From the NCBI GenBank assembly GCA_030491005.1, contig JAKZMJ010000008.1, positions 1-64,000 on the forward strand: a stretch of DNA of 64,000 nt. The letters are read 5' to 3'. Every line of letters begins with the position of its first letter. Positions within the stretch are counted from its first letter, which is position 1. Origin of the DNA: Sulfurospirillum sp. (lineage in GTDB: Bacteria > Campylobacterota > Campylobacteria > Campylobacterales > Arcobacteraceae). The notes beneath the pieces were generated by a model, which had not been told where the DNA came from, ran no database searches, and saw nothing but the letters and a program-made list of their open reading frames with translations. Positions 56,451 through 64,000 of this stretch are shown here, piece by piece. The translations under genes were made by a program, and so were the position numbers.

Positions 56451-58002
56451 GTCAGCAATTCTAAGTGAAAATTTATATAGCTAAAATCTTCCAAAATAAT
56501 ATCAAAAATCACTACTAAGCAAATTCACTAAAACCCTTTATTTAAAGGCTTTATCAAGCTTTTTAATACCTAATTTTAGCTATAATATATCCTATAAAAG
56601 CCCATAAACAGGAGTGTTTAAACAAATGAGACAGACAAATATTTTCGATTTTTTAATAGAATCATTTACAGATAATATATCAAATGTAGAAGATACTAGA
56701 AAACAAAGAACAAATCTAGTTTATAGTTTAAAAGATATTATATTATCAGCATTTAGTGTATTTTATTTTCAAAATAAATCTTGCTTAAGTTTTCAAAGGG
56801 ATATTGATACAAGAAAAGGTATCAGTAATGCACAAACTATGTTTGGAATATCTGATATACCAAGTGATAATCATATACGAAACATGTTGGATAAAATAAC
56901 ACCCAATAGTTTTAAAAAAGTATATGAAATAATACTTGATAAGTTAAGAGATATAGGAATATTAGATAAATTTTATTTTAAAGATGATTATATGCTTGTA
57001 GCATTAGATGGTACTCATTATCATTCAAGTAAAAATATATCTTGTAAATGTTGTCAAAGTAAAACTAATAGTGATACAGGTGAAGTACATTACTATCATA
57101 GTGTTATAACTCCAACAATAGTACATCCTGATATAAAAAAAGTTATACCATTGATGCAAGAGTTTATATCAAATAATGATGGTAAAGATAAACAAGATTG
57201 TGAAGTAAATGCTTCTAAAAGATGGCTAGATAGTTTTAATAATCCAACTAATAAAAAACTTATTATTTTAGGTGATGATTTATATTCAAGAGAACCTATG
57301 ATAAAAAAAGTATTAGATAAGAGCCATTCATATATATTTGTAGCTAAACCAACATCACATAAATACTTATATGAACAAATAGAAATGATAAAAAATCTAA
57401 ATACTATTGATACAAAAATAATATCCAAAATGATTAATGGTAAAAAGCAAATTTTTACATATAACTATATTAATAATTTAGCAATTAAAAATCCACAAGG
57501 AGATACACAACATCCACCACAAGAAGTAAACTGGTGTGAAGTTATAGTTACTAATGCTACGGGTAATAAACTATATCATAATAGCTTTGTTACTGATATA
57601 TCTTTGAATGTAAATAATGTTATAGATATAGCAACAGCAGGACGAAGTAGATGGAAAATCGAAAATGAAAATAACAATACTTTAAAAACTAAAGGCTATC
57701 ATTTAGACCACAACTTTGGTCATGGAAAAGAAAATCTATCTAAAACACTTTGTAGCCTTAATATATTAGCTTTCTTATTTCATACAGTACAAGAACTTGA
57801 TGATGATTTATATATGGAACTTCGTGATAATATTGGTACCAGAGAAGAGTTCTTTGTAGGTATTAATTTTTTAACAACAATGTTTAATTTTAAAAGCTTT
57901 AATAAAATGTTGGAATATATACTTATTGCTCGCCAGACCGAAGAGAATGTAGATATGAAAGGATATATTATGTAGTTTTATTTTTGGGTTAGAATTGCTG
58001 AC
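56451..58002 (+). mobile_element. DDE element copy 2 (1,552 bp), intact
   Basis: Perfect 14-bp inverted repeats GTCAGCAATTCTAA (56451-56464) and TTAGAATTGCTGAC (57989-58002) bound the element, flanked by ATTAA on both sides. It encodes one complete transposase with its promoter-like leader (TATAAT near 56581). Confidence 0.94.
56626..57975 (+). CDS. DDE transposase of the tandem element
   Basis: A 449-aa transposase of the IS4 superfamily; the exact family is uncertain (possibly a group listed as ISNCY). Likely catalytic residues are Asp in VALDGTHYHS, Asp in LGDDLYSREP and Glu in RSRWKIENENNNTLK, with HLDHNFGHGKENL after it. Conserved cysteines KNISCKCCQSK may bind zinc. I chose the ATG at 56626, after AGGAG, over a GTG at 56614 that overlaps the ribosome site. 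It is probably active, given the near-identical second copy. Confidence 0.88.
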   Translation: MRQTNIFDFLIESFTDNISNVEDTRKQRTNLVYSLKDIILSAFSVFYFQNKSCLSFQRDIDTRKGISNAQTMFGISDIPSDNHIRNMLDKITPNSFKKVYEIILDKLRDIGILDKFYFKDDYMLVALDGTHYHSSKNISCKCCQSKTNSDTGEVHYYHSVITPTIVHPDIKKVIPLMQEFISNNDGKDKQDCEVNASKRWLDSFNNPTNKKLIILGDDLYSREPMIKKVLDKSHSYIFVAKPTSHKYLYEQIEMIKNLNTIDTKIISKMINGKKQIFTYNYINNLAIKNPQGDTQHPPQEVNWCEVIVTNATGNKLYHNSFVTDISLNVNNVIDIATAGRSRWKIENENNNTLKTKGYHLDHNFGHGKENLSKTLCSLNILAFLFHTVQELDDDLYMELRDNIGTREEFFVGINFLTTMFNFKSFNKMLEYILIARQTEENVDMKGYIM

Positions 58003-58017
58003 ATTAAGTCCATTTTA

Positions 58018-58046
58018 TTGACAAACAAATAAATAACTACTATAAT
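58018..58046 (+). promoter_or_regulatory. Perfect consensus sigma-70 promoter of rho
   Basis: TTGACA (58018-58023) and TATAAT (58041-58046) are separated by exactly 17 bp. It lies about 95 bp before the rho start and 10 bp after the ATTAA flank of the IS copy, outside the element. Confidence 0.8.
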
Positions 58047-58141
58047 ACACACTAAGATTAAAATTCGTATATCTACACAACTTCAAAATCTGCATAATAT
58101 AATAAATAATATGTAAAATATTCTAAAGGTCAAACTACAAT

Positions 58142-59476
58142 ATGGAAGACTCAAAAACTCAAATTAAACCCAAAAAAACAAGACATAGTTCTACTAAACC
58201 TAGAACTCATATACCTGTTGAAGGTTATAAAATAGAACACTTACGTTCTTTACCTTTAGAAGATCTTCTAGTAATAGCAAAAGAGCTAAATGTAGAAAAT
58301 CCTCAAGAGTTAATGCGTCAAGACTTGATGTTTAATATACTAAAATCACAAATTGATGCAGGAGGCTTTATACTTTTTACAGGTATTTTAGAGATTAAAG
58401 ATGGTGGTTTTGGATTTTTAAGAGCCATTGATGGTAATTTTTCTGATACATCAAATGATTCTTATGTAAGTGCAACGCAAATTAGAAAGTTTGCACTTAG
58501 AACAGGAGATATTGTTTCAGGACAAGTTAGACCTCCTAATAAGGATAGTGAAAAATATAATGCTTTATTAAAAATAGAAGCTATTAATTATTTGCCTATT
58601 AGAGAATCTAAAAATAGACCTTTATTTGATAATCTTACCCCCTTATATGCTACTGATAAATATACATTTGAATATGATTCAACAAGAATGACAGGAAGAA
58701 TGCTAGATTTATTTGCACCTATGGGAAAAGGTCAAAGAGGTTTAATAGTTGCCCCTCCAAAAACTGGGAAAACAGAATTATTAAAAGAGTTAGCTCATGG
58801 TATTTCAAGAAATCATCCAGAAGCTCACTTGATGGTTTTATTAATAGATGAAAGACCAGAAGAAGTAACAGATATGCAAAGAAGCGTTAAAGGTGAAGTT
58901 TATAGTTCTACTTTTGATCTTCCTGCAAATAATCATGTAAGAGTTGCTGAGATAGTAATTGAAAAAGCAAAAAGATTAGTTGAGATGAAAAAAGATGTTG
59001 TTATTTTACTTGATTCTATTACAAGACTAGCAAGGGCTTACAATACTGTAACACCAAGTAGTGGAAAAGTATTAAGTGGTGGAGTTGATGCAAATGCTTT
59101 ACATAAGCCAAAAAGATTTTTTGGAGCTGCTAGAAATATAGAAGAGGGTGGTTCTTTAACTATTATTTCTACTGCTTTAATTGAAACTGGTTCTAAAATG
59201 GATGAAGTTATTTTTGAAGAATTTAAAGGGACAGGAAATAGTGAAGTTGTTCTTAGTAGAAATGCAGCAAATAAAAGAGTGTATCCAACAATTGATATTG
59301 TAAAATCAGGTACTAGAAAAGAAGAGTTATTATTAGACCCAGATATTTTACAAAAAACATGGATATTAAGAAATGCAATAGCATCTATGGATGTAGTTGA
59401 AGCATTGAAATTTTTATATTCAAAAATGCAAAGAACACAAAACAATGAAGAATTTTTTAAATCAATGAACGAGTAG
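58142..59476 (+). CDS. rho: Transcription termination factor Rho
   Basis: A 444-aa hexameric RNA helicase. A lysine-rich N-terminus precedes the Rho N domain (about 30-75), the cold-shock-like RNA-binding domain with DGGFGFLRA near 88, and the ATPase domain with [15 protein letters not shown] near 205, [13 protein letters not shown] and [27 protein letters not shown] is the Q/R-loop region. Length and motifs are complete, so the IS insertion upstream left the gene whole. Confidence 0.97.
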   Translation: MEDSKTQIKPKKTRHSSTKPRTHIPVEGYKIEHLRSLPLEDLLVIAKELNVENPQELMRQDLMFNILKSQIDAGGFILFTGILEIKDGGFGFLRAIDGNFSDTSNDSYVSATQIRKFALRTGDIVSGQVRPPNKDSEKYNALLKIEAINYLPIRESKNRPLFDNLTPLYATDKYTFEYDSTRMTGRMLDLFAPMGKGQRGLIVAPPKTGKTELLKELAHGISRNHPEAHLMVLLIDERPEEVTDMQRSVKGEVYSSTFDLPANNHVRVAEIVIEKAKRLVEMKKDVVILLDSITRLARAYNTVTPSSGKVLSGGVDANALHKPKRFFGAARNIEEGGSLTIISTALIETGSKMDEVIFEEFKGTGNSEVVLSRNAANKRVYPTIDIVKSGTRKEELLLDPDILQKTWILRNAIASMDVVEALKFLYSKMQRTQNNEEFFKSMNE

Positions 59477-59528
59477 TTTATATAAAGTTATAATCTTAAG
59501 CTAGTGTGACTTTATTATAAGTGTATTC

Positions 59529-59556
59529 CAATATCTTAGGGTAAAGTAAGATATTG
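59529..59556. terminator. Hairpin between rho and the bamB-like gene
   Basis: CAATATCTTA and TAAGATATTG form a perfect 10-bp stem with an 8-nt loop. It overlaps the stop codon of the minus-strand gene and lies 52 bp after the rho stop. It has no long T tract on either strand, so it is only a possible bidirectional terminator. Confidence 0.4.
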
Positions 59557-60516
59557 ATTATCGTAGTATATTTTATTTCCAATTGAAATAACTTTTTTAG
59601 AGTTATCAAAAGAAAAATCATAAATTTTATCTTTTTTAAAATCATTTGATATGTTTATTAAATAACCTTGTGATTCCAAAGCATATAAAGATGTTCCAAA
59701 TGCCAGAGCATAAAATTTTGCAAATTTATATTTTTTCCTACTAATGATATTTAAAGAAATATCAGTTTTTATAATTTGACCATCAATACTTGCCAAATAA
59801 ATATTGTCACCATTTGTAATAATATCTCTAATATGATAAGCCTTAAGATTTAATAAGCCATCTCCTACTGTTATGACTTTATTAGCTGTTGCTGCAACTA
59901 AAGTATCTTTTATAACATCTAAAAATATTATATTGTTAAATTGTCCATCAACATCAACAACAATATTTTTGATAATTTTTTTGTCAAGTGCTGATATGAT
60001 AACTATTCTTCCATTTAATGTTGGAAATAAAATGATTTTACCCATAAAATATGGATTTGCAATTCTAGTATCATTTACAAAAGAATGAGTAAAATATTCT
60101 TTTAATACAGTTTTCTTTCTTTTTAAATCATAAAGTTCAATAGAATTATTTGAAAATAGTAGTGCCAATAAATTAGACTTAAGACTAGCTGCAATTGCTA
60201 CCCCACTAACTTTAATAACTTTATCATTAAGCATAACCTTATCTTTATAATTAGATGAGATAACAATATTATTATTAATATTTAAAAATTTAAAACCAGT
60301 TTTTAATTTTATTTTTGAAATACCATCTTTTGTGATAATACTTTTATCTTCTAATGTTGCCCCATCTTTATTGATAGAAACTATACTTGAGCTTAAATTA
60401 TGCTCACTTGCATTAAACCGACCTTTAGAATTATTTGCTTCAAAATATTCTTTTGTTGAACAAGCTGTGAAGAAAATTAAAATAGAAGATATAGCTATAT
60501 AATTAATGTATTTCAT
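59536..60516 (-). CDS. BamB-like beta-propeller lipoprotein
   Basis: A 326-aa protein with a lipoprotein signal (ILIFFTACSTKEYF, cysteine at about residue 19) and a repeat-rich beta-strand body with motifs such as KTGFKFLNIN, GVAIAASLKSNLLALLF and GDNIYLASIDGQI, as in PQQ/WD40-like propellers. BamB scaffolds the outer-membrane protein assembly machine. The upstream partner gene resembles YfgM, as beside bamB in E. coli, which supports the call. Homology is weak, so it is tentative. Confidence 0.65.
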   Translation of the reverse strand: MKYINYIAISSILIFFTACSTKEYFEANNSKGRFNASEHNLSSSIVSINKDGATLEDKSIITKDGISKIKLKTGFKFLNINNNIVISSNYKDKVMLNDKVIKVSGVAIAASLKSNLLALLFSNNSIELYDLKRKKTVLKEYFTHSFVNDTRIANPYFMGKIILFPTLNGRIVIISALDKKIIKNIVVDVDGQFNNIIFLDVIKDTLVAATANKVITVGDGLLNLKAYHIRDIITNGDNIYLASIDGQIIKTDISLNIISRKKYKFAKFYALAFGTSLYALESQGYLINISNDFKKDKIYDFSFDNSKKVISIGNKIYYDNQYLTLP

Positions 60517-60526
60517 TTTGTTTGCC

Positions 60527-61108
60527 TTATTTGCTTAATAAGTAATGATTTAAAATTTTTGCTAAATCATTAACTTTTGATGTTTTTGGAATTAGTTTTA
60601 ATGCTAATTTTGCATCATTGAATTTTTGTTGATCTGTTAGTATTAGTGCTTTATTAAATATTGCAAATTCTTTTAATAAAAAATTTTTCTGCATTGATAC
60701 TTGATTTAAAGCATTAATATTTTTTGAGCTTAATGCTTTTTCATAAGATAACAATTCTTTTAAATATTTTAAAGTAATATCAGATTTTTTATTGTTTTCT
60801 TTTACATTTAAATACTCAAAGATTTGATATAGCTTTTGATTTTTTTCTTTTAATACTTTAATAGATGCTAAATCTTTTGGGGATTTAATAAGTTTATTAA
60901 AAGCTACATTTGCTTGAACTTTATTATCATTTTGTACATATCTGATACTAAGATATGAAATTATGGAAACAACAATAAGCCCTGCAACACTTAAAATGAT
61001 TATTTTGTATTTTTTATAAAATCTTTCTAACTTTATAAAACTCTCAAGAAACTTTTCTTCACTATTTAATTCATTTTTGACTGAACTTATATCATCTTTT
61101 ATACTCAT
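60527..61108 (-). CDS. YfgM-like tetratricopeptide membrane protein
   Basis: A 193-aa protein with one helix (IIILSVAGLIVVSIISYLSI) after a cytoplasmic segment and a helical periplasmic part with TPR-like repeats (FNKALILTDQQKFNDAKLAL near the end). This is the YfgM/TPR_21 layout; YfgM binds SecYEG and periplasmic chaperones. I chose the ATG at 61108, preceded by GAAGG, over upstream ATG codons. It precedes the bamB-like gene by 10 bp. Confidence 0.7.
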   Translation of the reverse strand: MSIKDDISSVKNELNSEEKFLESFIKLERFYKKYKIIILSVAGLIVVSIISYLSIRYVQNDNKVQANVAFNKLIKSPKDLASIKVLKEKNQKLYQIFEYLNVKENNKKSDITLKYLKELLSYEKALSSKNINALNQVSMQKNFLLKEFAIFNKALILTDQQKFNDAKLALKLIPKTSKVNDLAKILNHYLLSK

Positions 61109-61225
61109 AAACATACCTTCATAAAATTTAAAGTTAATCATACAAAAAAAATCATAAAACCTTACTTTTATAAAGAATTGAATATAATACTTTTTTTAAA
61201 ATGAATTTTAAATAAGGGTAATTTT

Positions 61226-62515
61226 ATGAATAAAATTTTATCAATAATATTTGTATCTGTGATTTTAATACAAATAAGTTTTGCAAAAGATACTAAGGAA
61301 AAAACACCTACAAGGTTTGAATCCTTATCTAAATTAACACAAGTAATTGGCATTGTAGAGAGATATTATGTAGATGATATTAAATTGCATGAAATAGTTA
61401 ATAAAACATTAAAAGGTTTAATGCAAGAATTAGATGCTCACTCTTCTTTTTTAGATAAAAAATCTTCTAATGAAATGAAAATACAAACTACTGGAGAATT
61501 TGGAGGTTTAGGCATTACTATTGGGTTAAGAAAAGGTGCTTTAACCATTATCTCACCAATAGATGATACTCCTGCTTTTCATGCAGGAGTAAAAGCTGGT
61601 GATATAATTTTAAAAATCAATAACTTATCAACTCTAAGTATGACTTTAGATGAAGCAGTTAGTTTAATGAGAGGTAAGCCTAAAACTTCACTCGTTCTAA
61701 CAATTGTTAGAAAAAAAGAAGCAAAACCTTTAAAAATAAAAATTGTTCGTGATATAATTAAAATTCAATCTGTTTTTGCAAAGAAAATTGAAGATACAAA
61801 TTTACTTTATTTAAGAATTTCTAGTTTTGATACAAAAGTTGTTTCAAGTTTAAAAAAAGAAATAAAAAATAGACCCAAAATAAGTGGCTTAATTTTAGAT
61901 TTAAGAAATAATCCTGGTGGTTTATTATCTCAAGCTATTGGTGTTAGTGATCTTTTTATTAATAAAGGTGTGATAGTTTCCCAAAAAGGTAGAGATGAAT
62001 TAAAAGAAGAAAAATTTTATGCTAAAACGATAACTACTATTACAAATATTCCTATTGTTGTCTTAATAAATGCAGGATCAGCATCAGCATCTGAAATCGT
62101 AAGTGGTGCTTTACAAGACCATAAAAGGGCTATCTTAGTAGGTGAACAAACATTTGGTAAAGGTTCTGTTCAAGCTATTTTACCTATTGTAAAAGATAAA
62201 AGTGAAAGTATTAAGATAACTATTGCAAAATACTATTTACCAAGTGGAAGAACTATACAAGCAAAAGGAATAATTCCAGATGTTATTATATATCCTGGTA
62301 AAGTTATAAGTGAAGTAAATTCTGAATTTAAAATAAAAGAAGCAGATTTAAAGAAACACTTGAAAGTTGAACTAGACAAAGATAATGGGATAAAAAAATC
62401 AAAAATAATACCAAAGAGTAAAAAAAATATTTCAAAACAAGAAATTTCAAAAGATAATCAATTGAATGCTGCAATAGGTATTTTAAAGAGTTTGATAATA
62501 ATAAATAATAAATAA
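61226..62515 (+). CDS. ctpA: Carboxyl-terminal processing protease (S41)
   Basis: A 429-aa exported serine protease. A signal peptide (ILSIIFVSVILIQISFAKD) is followed by a PDZ domain (about 85-165, EFGGLGITIGLRKG) and the S41 domain with the nucleophile serine in NAGSASASEIVSG and the lysine in GEQTFGKGSVQ. LRNNPGGLLSQAIGVSDLF is typical. The C-terminus is a Lys-rich tail. It precedes purC by 19 bp. Confidence 0.94.
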   Translation: MNKILSIIFVSVILIQISFAKDTKEKTPTRFESLSKLTQVIGIVERYYVDDIKLHEIVNKTLKGLMQELDAHSSFLDKKSSNEMKIQTTGEFGGLGITIGLRKGALTIISPIDDTPAFHAGVKAGDIILKINNLSTLSMTLDEAVSLMRGKPKTSLVLTIVRKKEAKPLKIKIVRDIIKIQSVFAKKIEDTNLLYLRISSFDTKVVSSLKKEIKNRPKISGLILDLRNNPGGLLSQAIGVSDLFINKGVIVSQKGRDELKEEKFYAKTITTITNIPIVVLINAGSASASEIVSGALQDHKRAILVGEQTFGKGSVQAILPIVKDKSESIKITIAKYYLPSGRTIQAKGIIPDVIIYPGKVISEVNSEFKIKEADLKKHLKVELDKDNGIKKSKIIPKSKKNISKQEISKDNQLNAAIGILKSLIIINNK

Positions 62516-62534
62516 TAAATAAAGAGGAACTAAA

Positions 62535-63245
62535 GTGGAAAAAACTAAACTTTTATACGAAGGTAAAGCAAAAAAAATATGGAATACACAGGATAAAAAT
62601 TTTTTAATCTCTGAGTTTAAAGATGATTTAACTGCATTGAATGGTGAAAAAAAATCAAGTGAAAAAGGAAAAGGTGCTTTAAATAATAAGATATCAACAG
62701 AATTATTTAAATTGTTAAATGATAAAGGAATTCCTACTCATTTTATAAAAAAATTAGATGATAATAATATGTTACATAAAGCTTGTGAAGTTATTTTAAT
62801 AGAAGTAATTGTACGAAATATAGCAACTGGTTCTTTAACAAGAACCTTAAATATAAAAGATGGAACAGTTCTACCATTTACTTTAGTTGAGTTTGATTAC
62901 AAAGATGATGATTTAGGTGATCCTAAGTTAAATGATCAACATTGTTTGATTTTAAATTTAGTTCATCATCAAGATGAATTAGATGAGCTAAGAAGAATGG
63001 CTAGAAAAATCAATAATATTTTAAAACCATATTTTTTTGAAAAAGGCTTAAAACTGGTTGATTTTAAATTAGAATTTGGAAGAGATTTAAACGGAAATAT
63101 AATTTTAATTGATGAATTAAGTCCTGATAATTGTAGATTTTGGGATATTGAGTCTGGTGAATCTTTTGATAAAGATAGGTTTAGACAAGGTAAGGGTGGT
63201 ATCAAAGTCGCCTATGAAAATGTATTAAATAGAATTTTATCATAA
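62535..63245 (+). CDS. purC: SAICAR synthetase
   Basis: A 236-aa ATP-dependent ligase that joins aspartate to CAIR in purine synthesis. [13 protein letters not shown] at the start, [10 protein letters not shown] near 98 and [14 protein letters not shown] near 195 are family motifs. The start is a GTG at 62535 with GAGGAA upstream. purS begins 9 bp after it. Confidence 0.96.
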   Translation: MEKTKLLYEGKAKKIWNTQDKNFLISEFKDDLTALNGEKKSSEKGKGALNNKISTELFKLLNDKGIPTHFIKKLDDNNMLHKACEVILIEVIVRNIATGSLTRTLNIKDGTVLPFTLVEFDYKDDDLGDPKLNDQHCLILNLVHHQDELDELRRMARKINNILKPYFFEKGLKLVDFKLEFGRDLNGNIILIDELSPDNCRFWDIESGESFDKDRFRQGKGGIKVAYENVLNRILS

Positions 63246-63254
63246 GGAAATAAC

Positions 63255-63500
63255 TTGAAAGCAATTATAAATATAGGACTAAAAAAAGGTGTATTAGATG
63301 ACCAAGGAAAAGCTACTCATCATGCTTTAGATACCTTAGGGTTTAAAGATATTATTAAAGATGTACGAATTGCTAAGCAGATTATTATTGAATTAAATAC
63401 TACTTCTAAAGAAGAAGCACATAAGGAAACAATAAAAATGTGTGAAAAACTTCTAGCTAATACAGTTATTGAAGATTATGCAATTGAAATTTTAGTTTAG
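63255..63500 (+). CDS. purS: Phosphoribosylformylglycinamidine synthase subunit PurS
   Basis: An 81-aa subunit of the PurLQS complex, with the family's VLDDQGKATHHALDTLGF segment and a C-terminal TVIEDYAIEI. The start is a TTG at 63255, preceded by AAGGAAA; no ATG is close enough. It lies between purC and purQ, the conserved order. Confidence 0.94.
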   Translation: MKAIINIGLKKGVLDDQGKATHHALDTLGFKDIIKDVRIAKQIIIELNTTSKEEAHKETIKMCEKLLANTVIEDYAIEILV

Positions 63501-64000
63501 ATGATTAAGATGAATGTAAGTATATTACAATTTCCTGGGACTAATAGTGAATATGATGCTAAATATGCTTTTGAAAAATTAGGAGCTAAGGTTAGTATTA
63601 TTTGGCATAAAGAAACAGTCATTCCAAAAAATACTGACCTTATAGTTATACCTGGTGGTTTTTCTTATGGTGATTATTTAAGAGCAGGGGCAATTGCTAG
63701 ATTTGCACCTATTATAAAAGAAGTTCAAATATATGCAAATAATGGTGGAAAAGTATTAGGTATTTGTAATGGTTTTCAAATCTTACTTGAAGCCTCATTG
63801 CTTCCAGGAGCAATGAAGAGAAATGATAGTCTTAACTTTATTTCAAAGTTTACTAAATTAAAAGTTATTAATAATAAAAATTGTTTTTTACAAAAACTAA
63901 AAGTCAATGATATTGTAAATATTCCTATATCTCATCATGATGGAAATTACTATATAGATGAAAATGGATTAAAAGAATTAGAAGATAATAATCAAATTTT
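63501..64000 (+). CDS. purQ: FGAM synthase glutaminase subunit PurQ, cut by window edge
   Basis: An open frame from just after the purS stop to the right edge. It reads VSILQFPGTNSEYDAKYAFE, then IPGGFSYGDYLRAGAIARF and VLGICNGFQIL with the nucleophile cysteine, and later PISHHDGNYY. PurQ supplies ammonia to PurL. The start may be the ATG at 63501 or, more like other PurQ, the ATG at 63510. Only the first ~165 codons are present. Confidence 0.95.
   Translation, partial: MIKMNVSILQFPGTNSEYDAKYAFEKLGAKVSIIWHKETVIPKNTDLIVIPGGFSYGDYLRAGAIARFAPIIKEVQIYANNGGKVLGICNGFQILLEASLLPGAMKRNDSLNFISKFTKLKVINNKNCFLQKLKVNDIVNIPISHHDGNYYIDENGLKELEDNNQI

Noticed and set aside
53397-58002. A composite transposon made by the two DDE copies
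   Set aside because: Nothing but 5 bp lies between them; there is no cargo.

Overview
The window is an AT-rich chromosomal segment of a Campylobacterota bacterium, most likely an Arcobacter-group organism. The evidence is a complete cbb3 oxidase operon with DUF4006, FixH and TPM accessory genes, many c-di-GMP and chemotaxis proteins, histidine kinases with an HEWRQPL H-box, and gene orders that I recall from Campylobacter jejuni (trhP/purE/glyQ/nif3/zinc-ribbon/waaA/rluA/ffh/rpsP/khpA/rimM; ctpA/purC/purS/purQ; argF/hemN/Fe-S protein; uvrD/truB/ispE/smpB). The species name is inference. I saw no tRNA, rRNA or CRISPR array.

1-9.2 kb: an EamA exporter (cut by the left edge) divergent from an AraC-GyrI regulator; the regulator is flanked by two nearly identical 40-bp promoter-like repeats, the second in front of a frameshifted secreted-protein gene. 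Then a diguanylate cyclase, the argF-hemN-Fe-S protein-lgt run, and a small opposing operon with an atypical response regulator, a 63-aa orphan and a zinc-finger protein. 9.3-17.7 kb: polA, then a histidine kinase, kdsB (Kdo activation), an EAL phosphodiesterase and a diguanylate cyclase packed on one strand. 17.8-22.8 kb: oadG-oadA-oadB-pckA, a sodium-pumping oxaloacetate decarboxylase joined to PEP carboxykinase.

23-51.7 kb, all minus strand: a ribosome/SRP block (rimM, khpA, rpsP, ffh); an LPS/translation/purine block (rluA-like, waaA, zinc ribbon, nif3-like, glyQ, purE, a GT9-like protein, trhP); a large CZB chemoreceptor ending in an EWESF tail; recN, nadK, a three-SPOR-like-repeat secreted protein and addB; then ccoNOQP with DUF4006, a previously unlisted 30-aa membrane microprotein, a TPM protein and FixH; then smpB, ispE, truB and uvrD.

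51.7-58.0 kb is the accessory scar: a DNA methyltransferase remnant, an IS200/IS605-type element, an IS481-type transposase fragment cut on both sides, and two 1,552-bp copies of one DDE element in tandem separated by exactly 5 bp, the first split by a nested 1,493-bp element with 4-bp target duplication. The last copy ends 15 bp before a perfect consensus promoter of rho. 58-64 kb returns to core genes: rho, a bamB-like/yfgM-like pair, ctpA, and purC-purS-purQ (cut by the right edge).

Most of the window is ordinary core genome. The items most worth following are the cco-linked 30-aa microprotein, the chemoreceptor tail, the kdsB/c-di-GMP operon, the SPOR-repeat protein with in-frame 12-bp repeats, and the reconstructable IS history next to rho.
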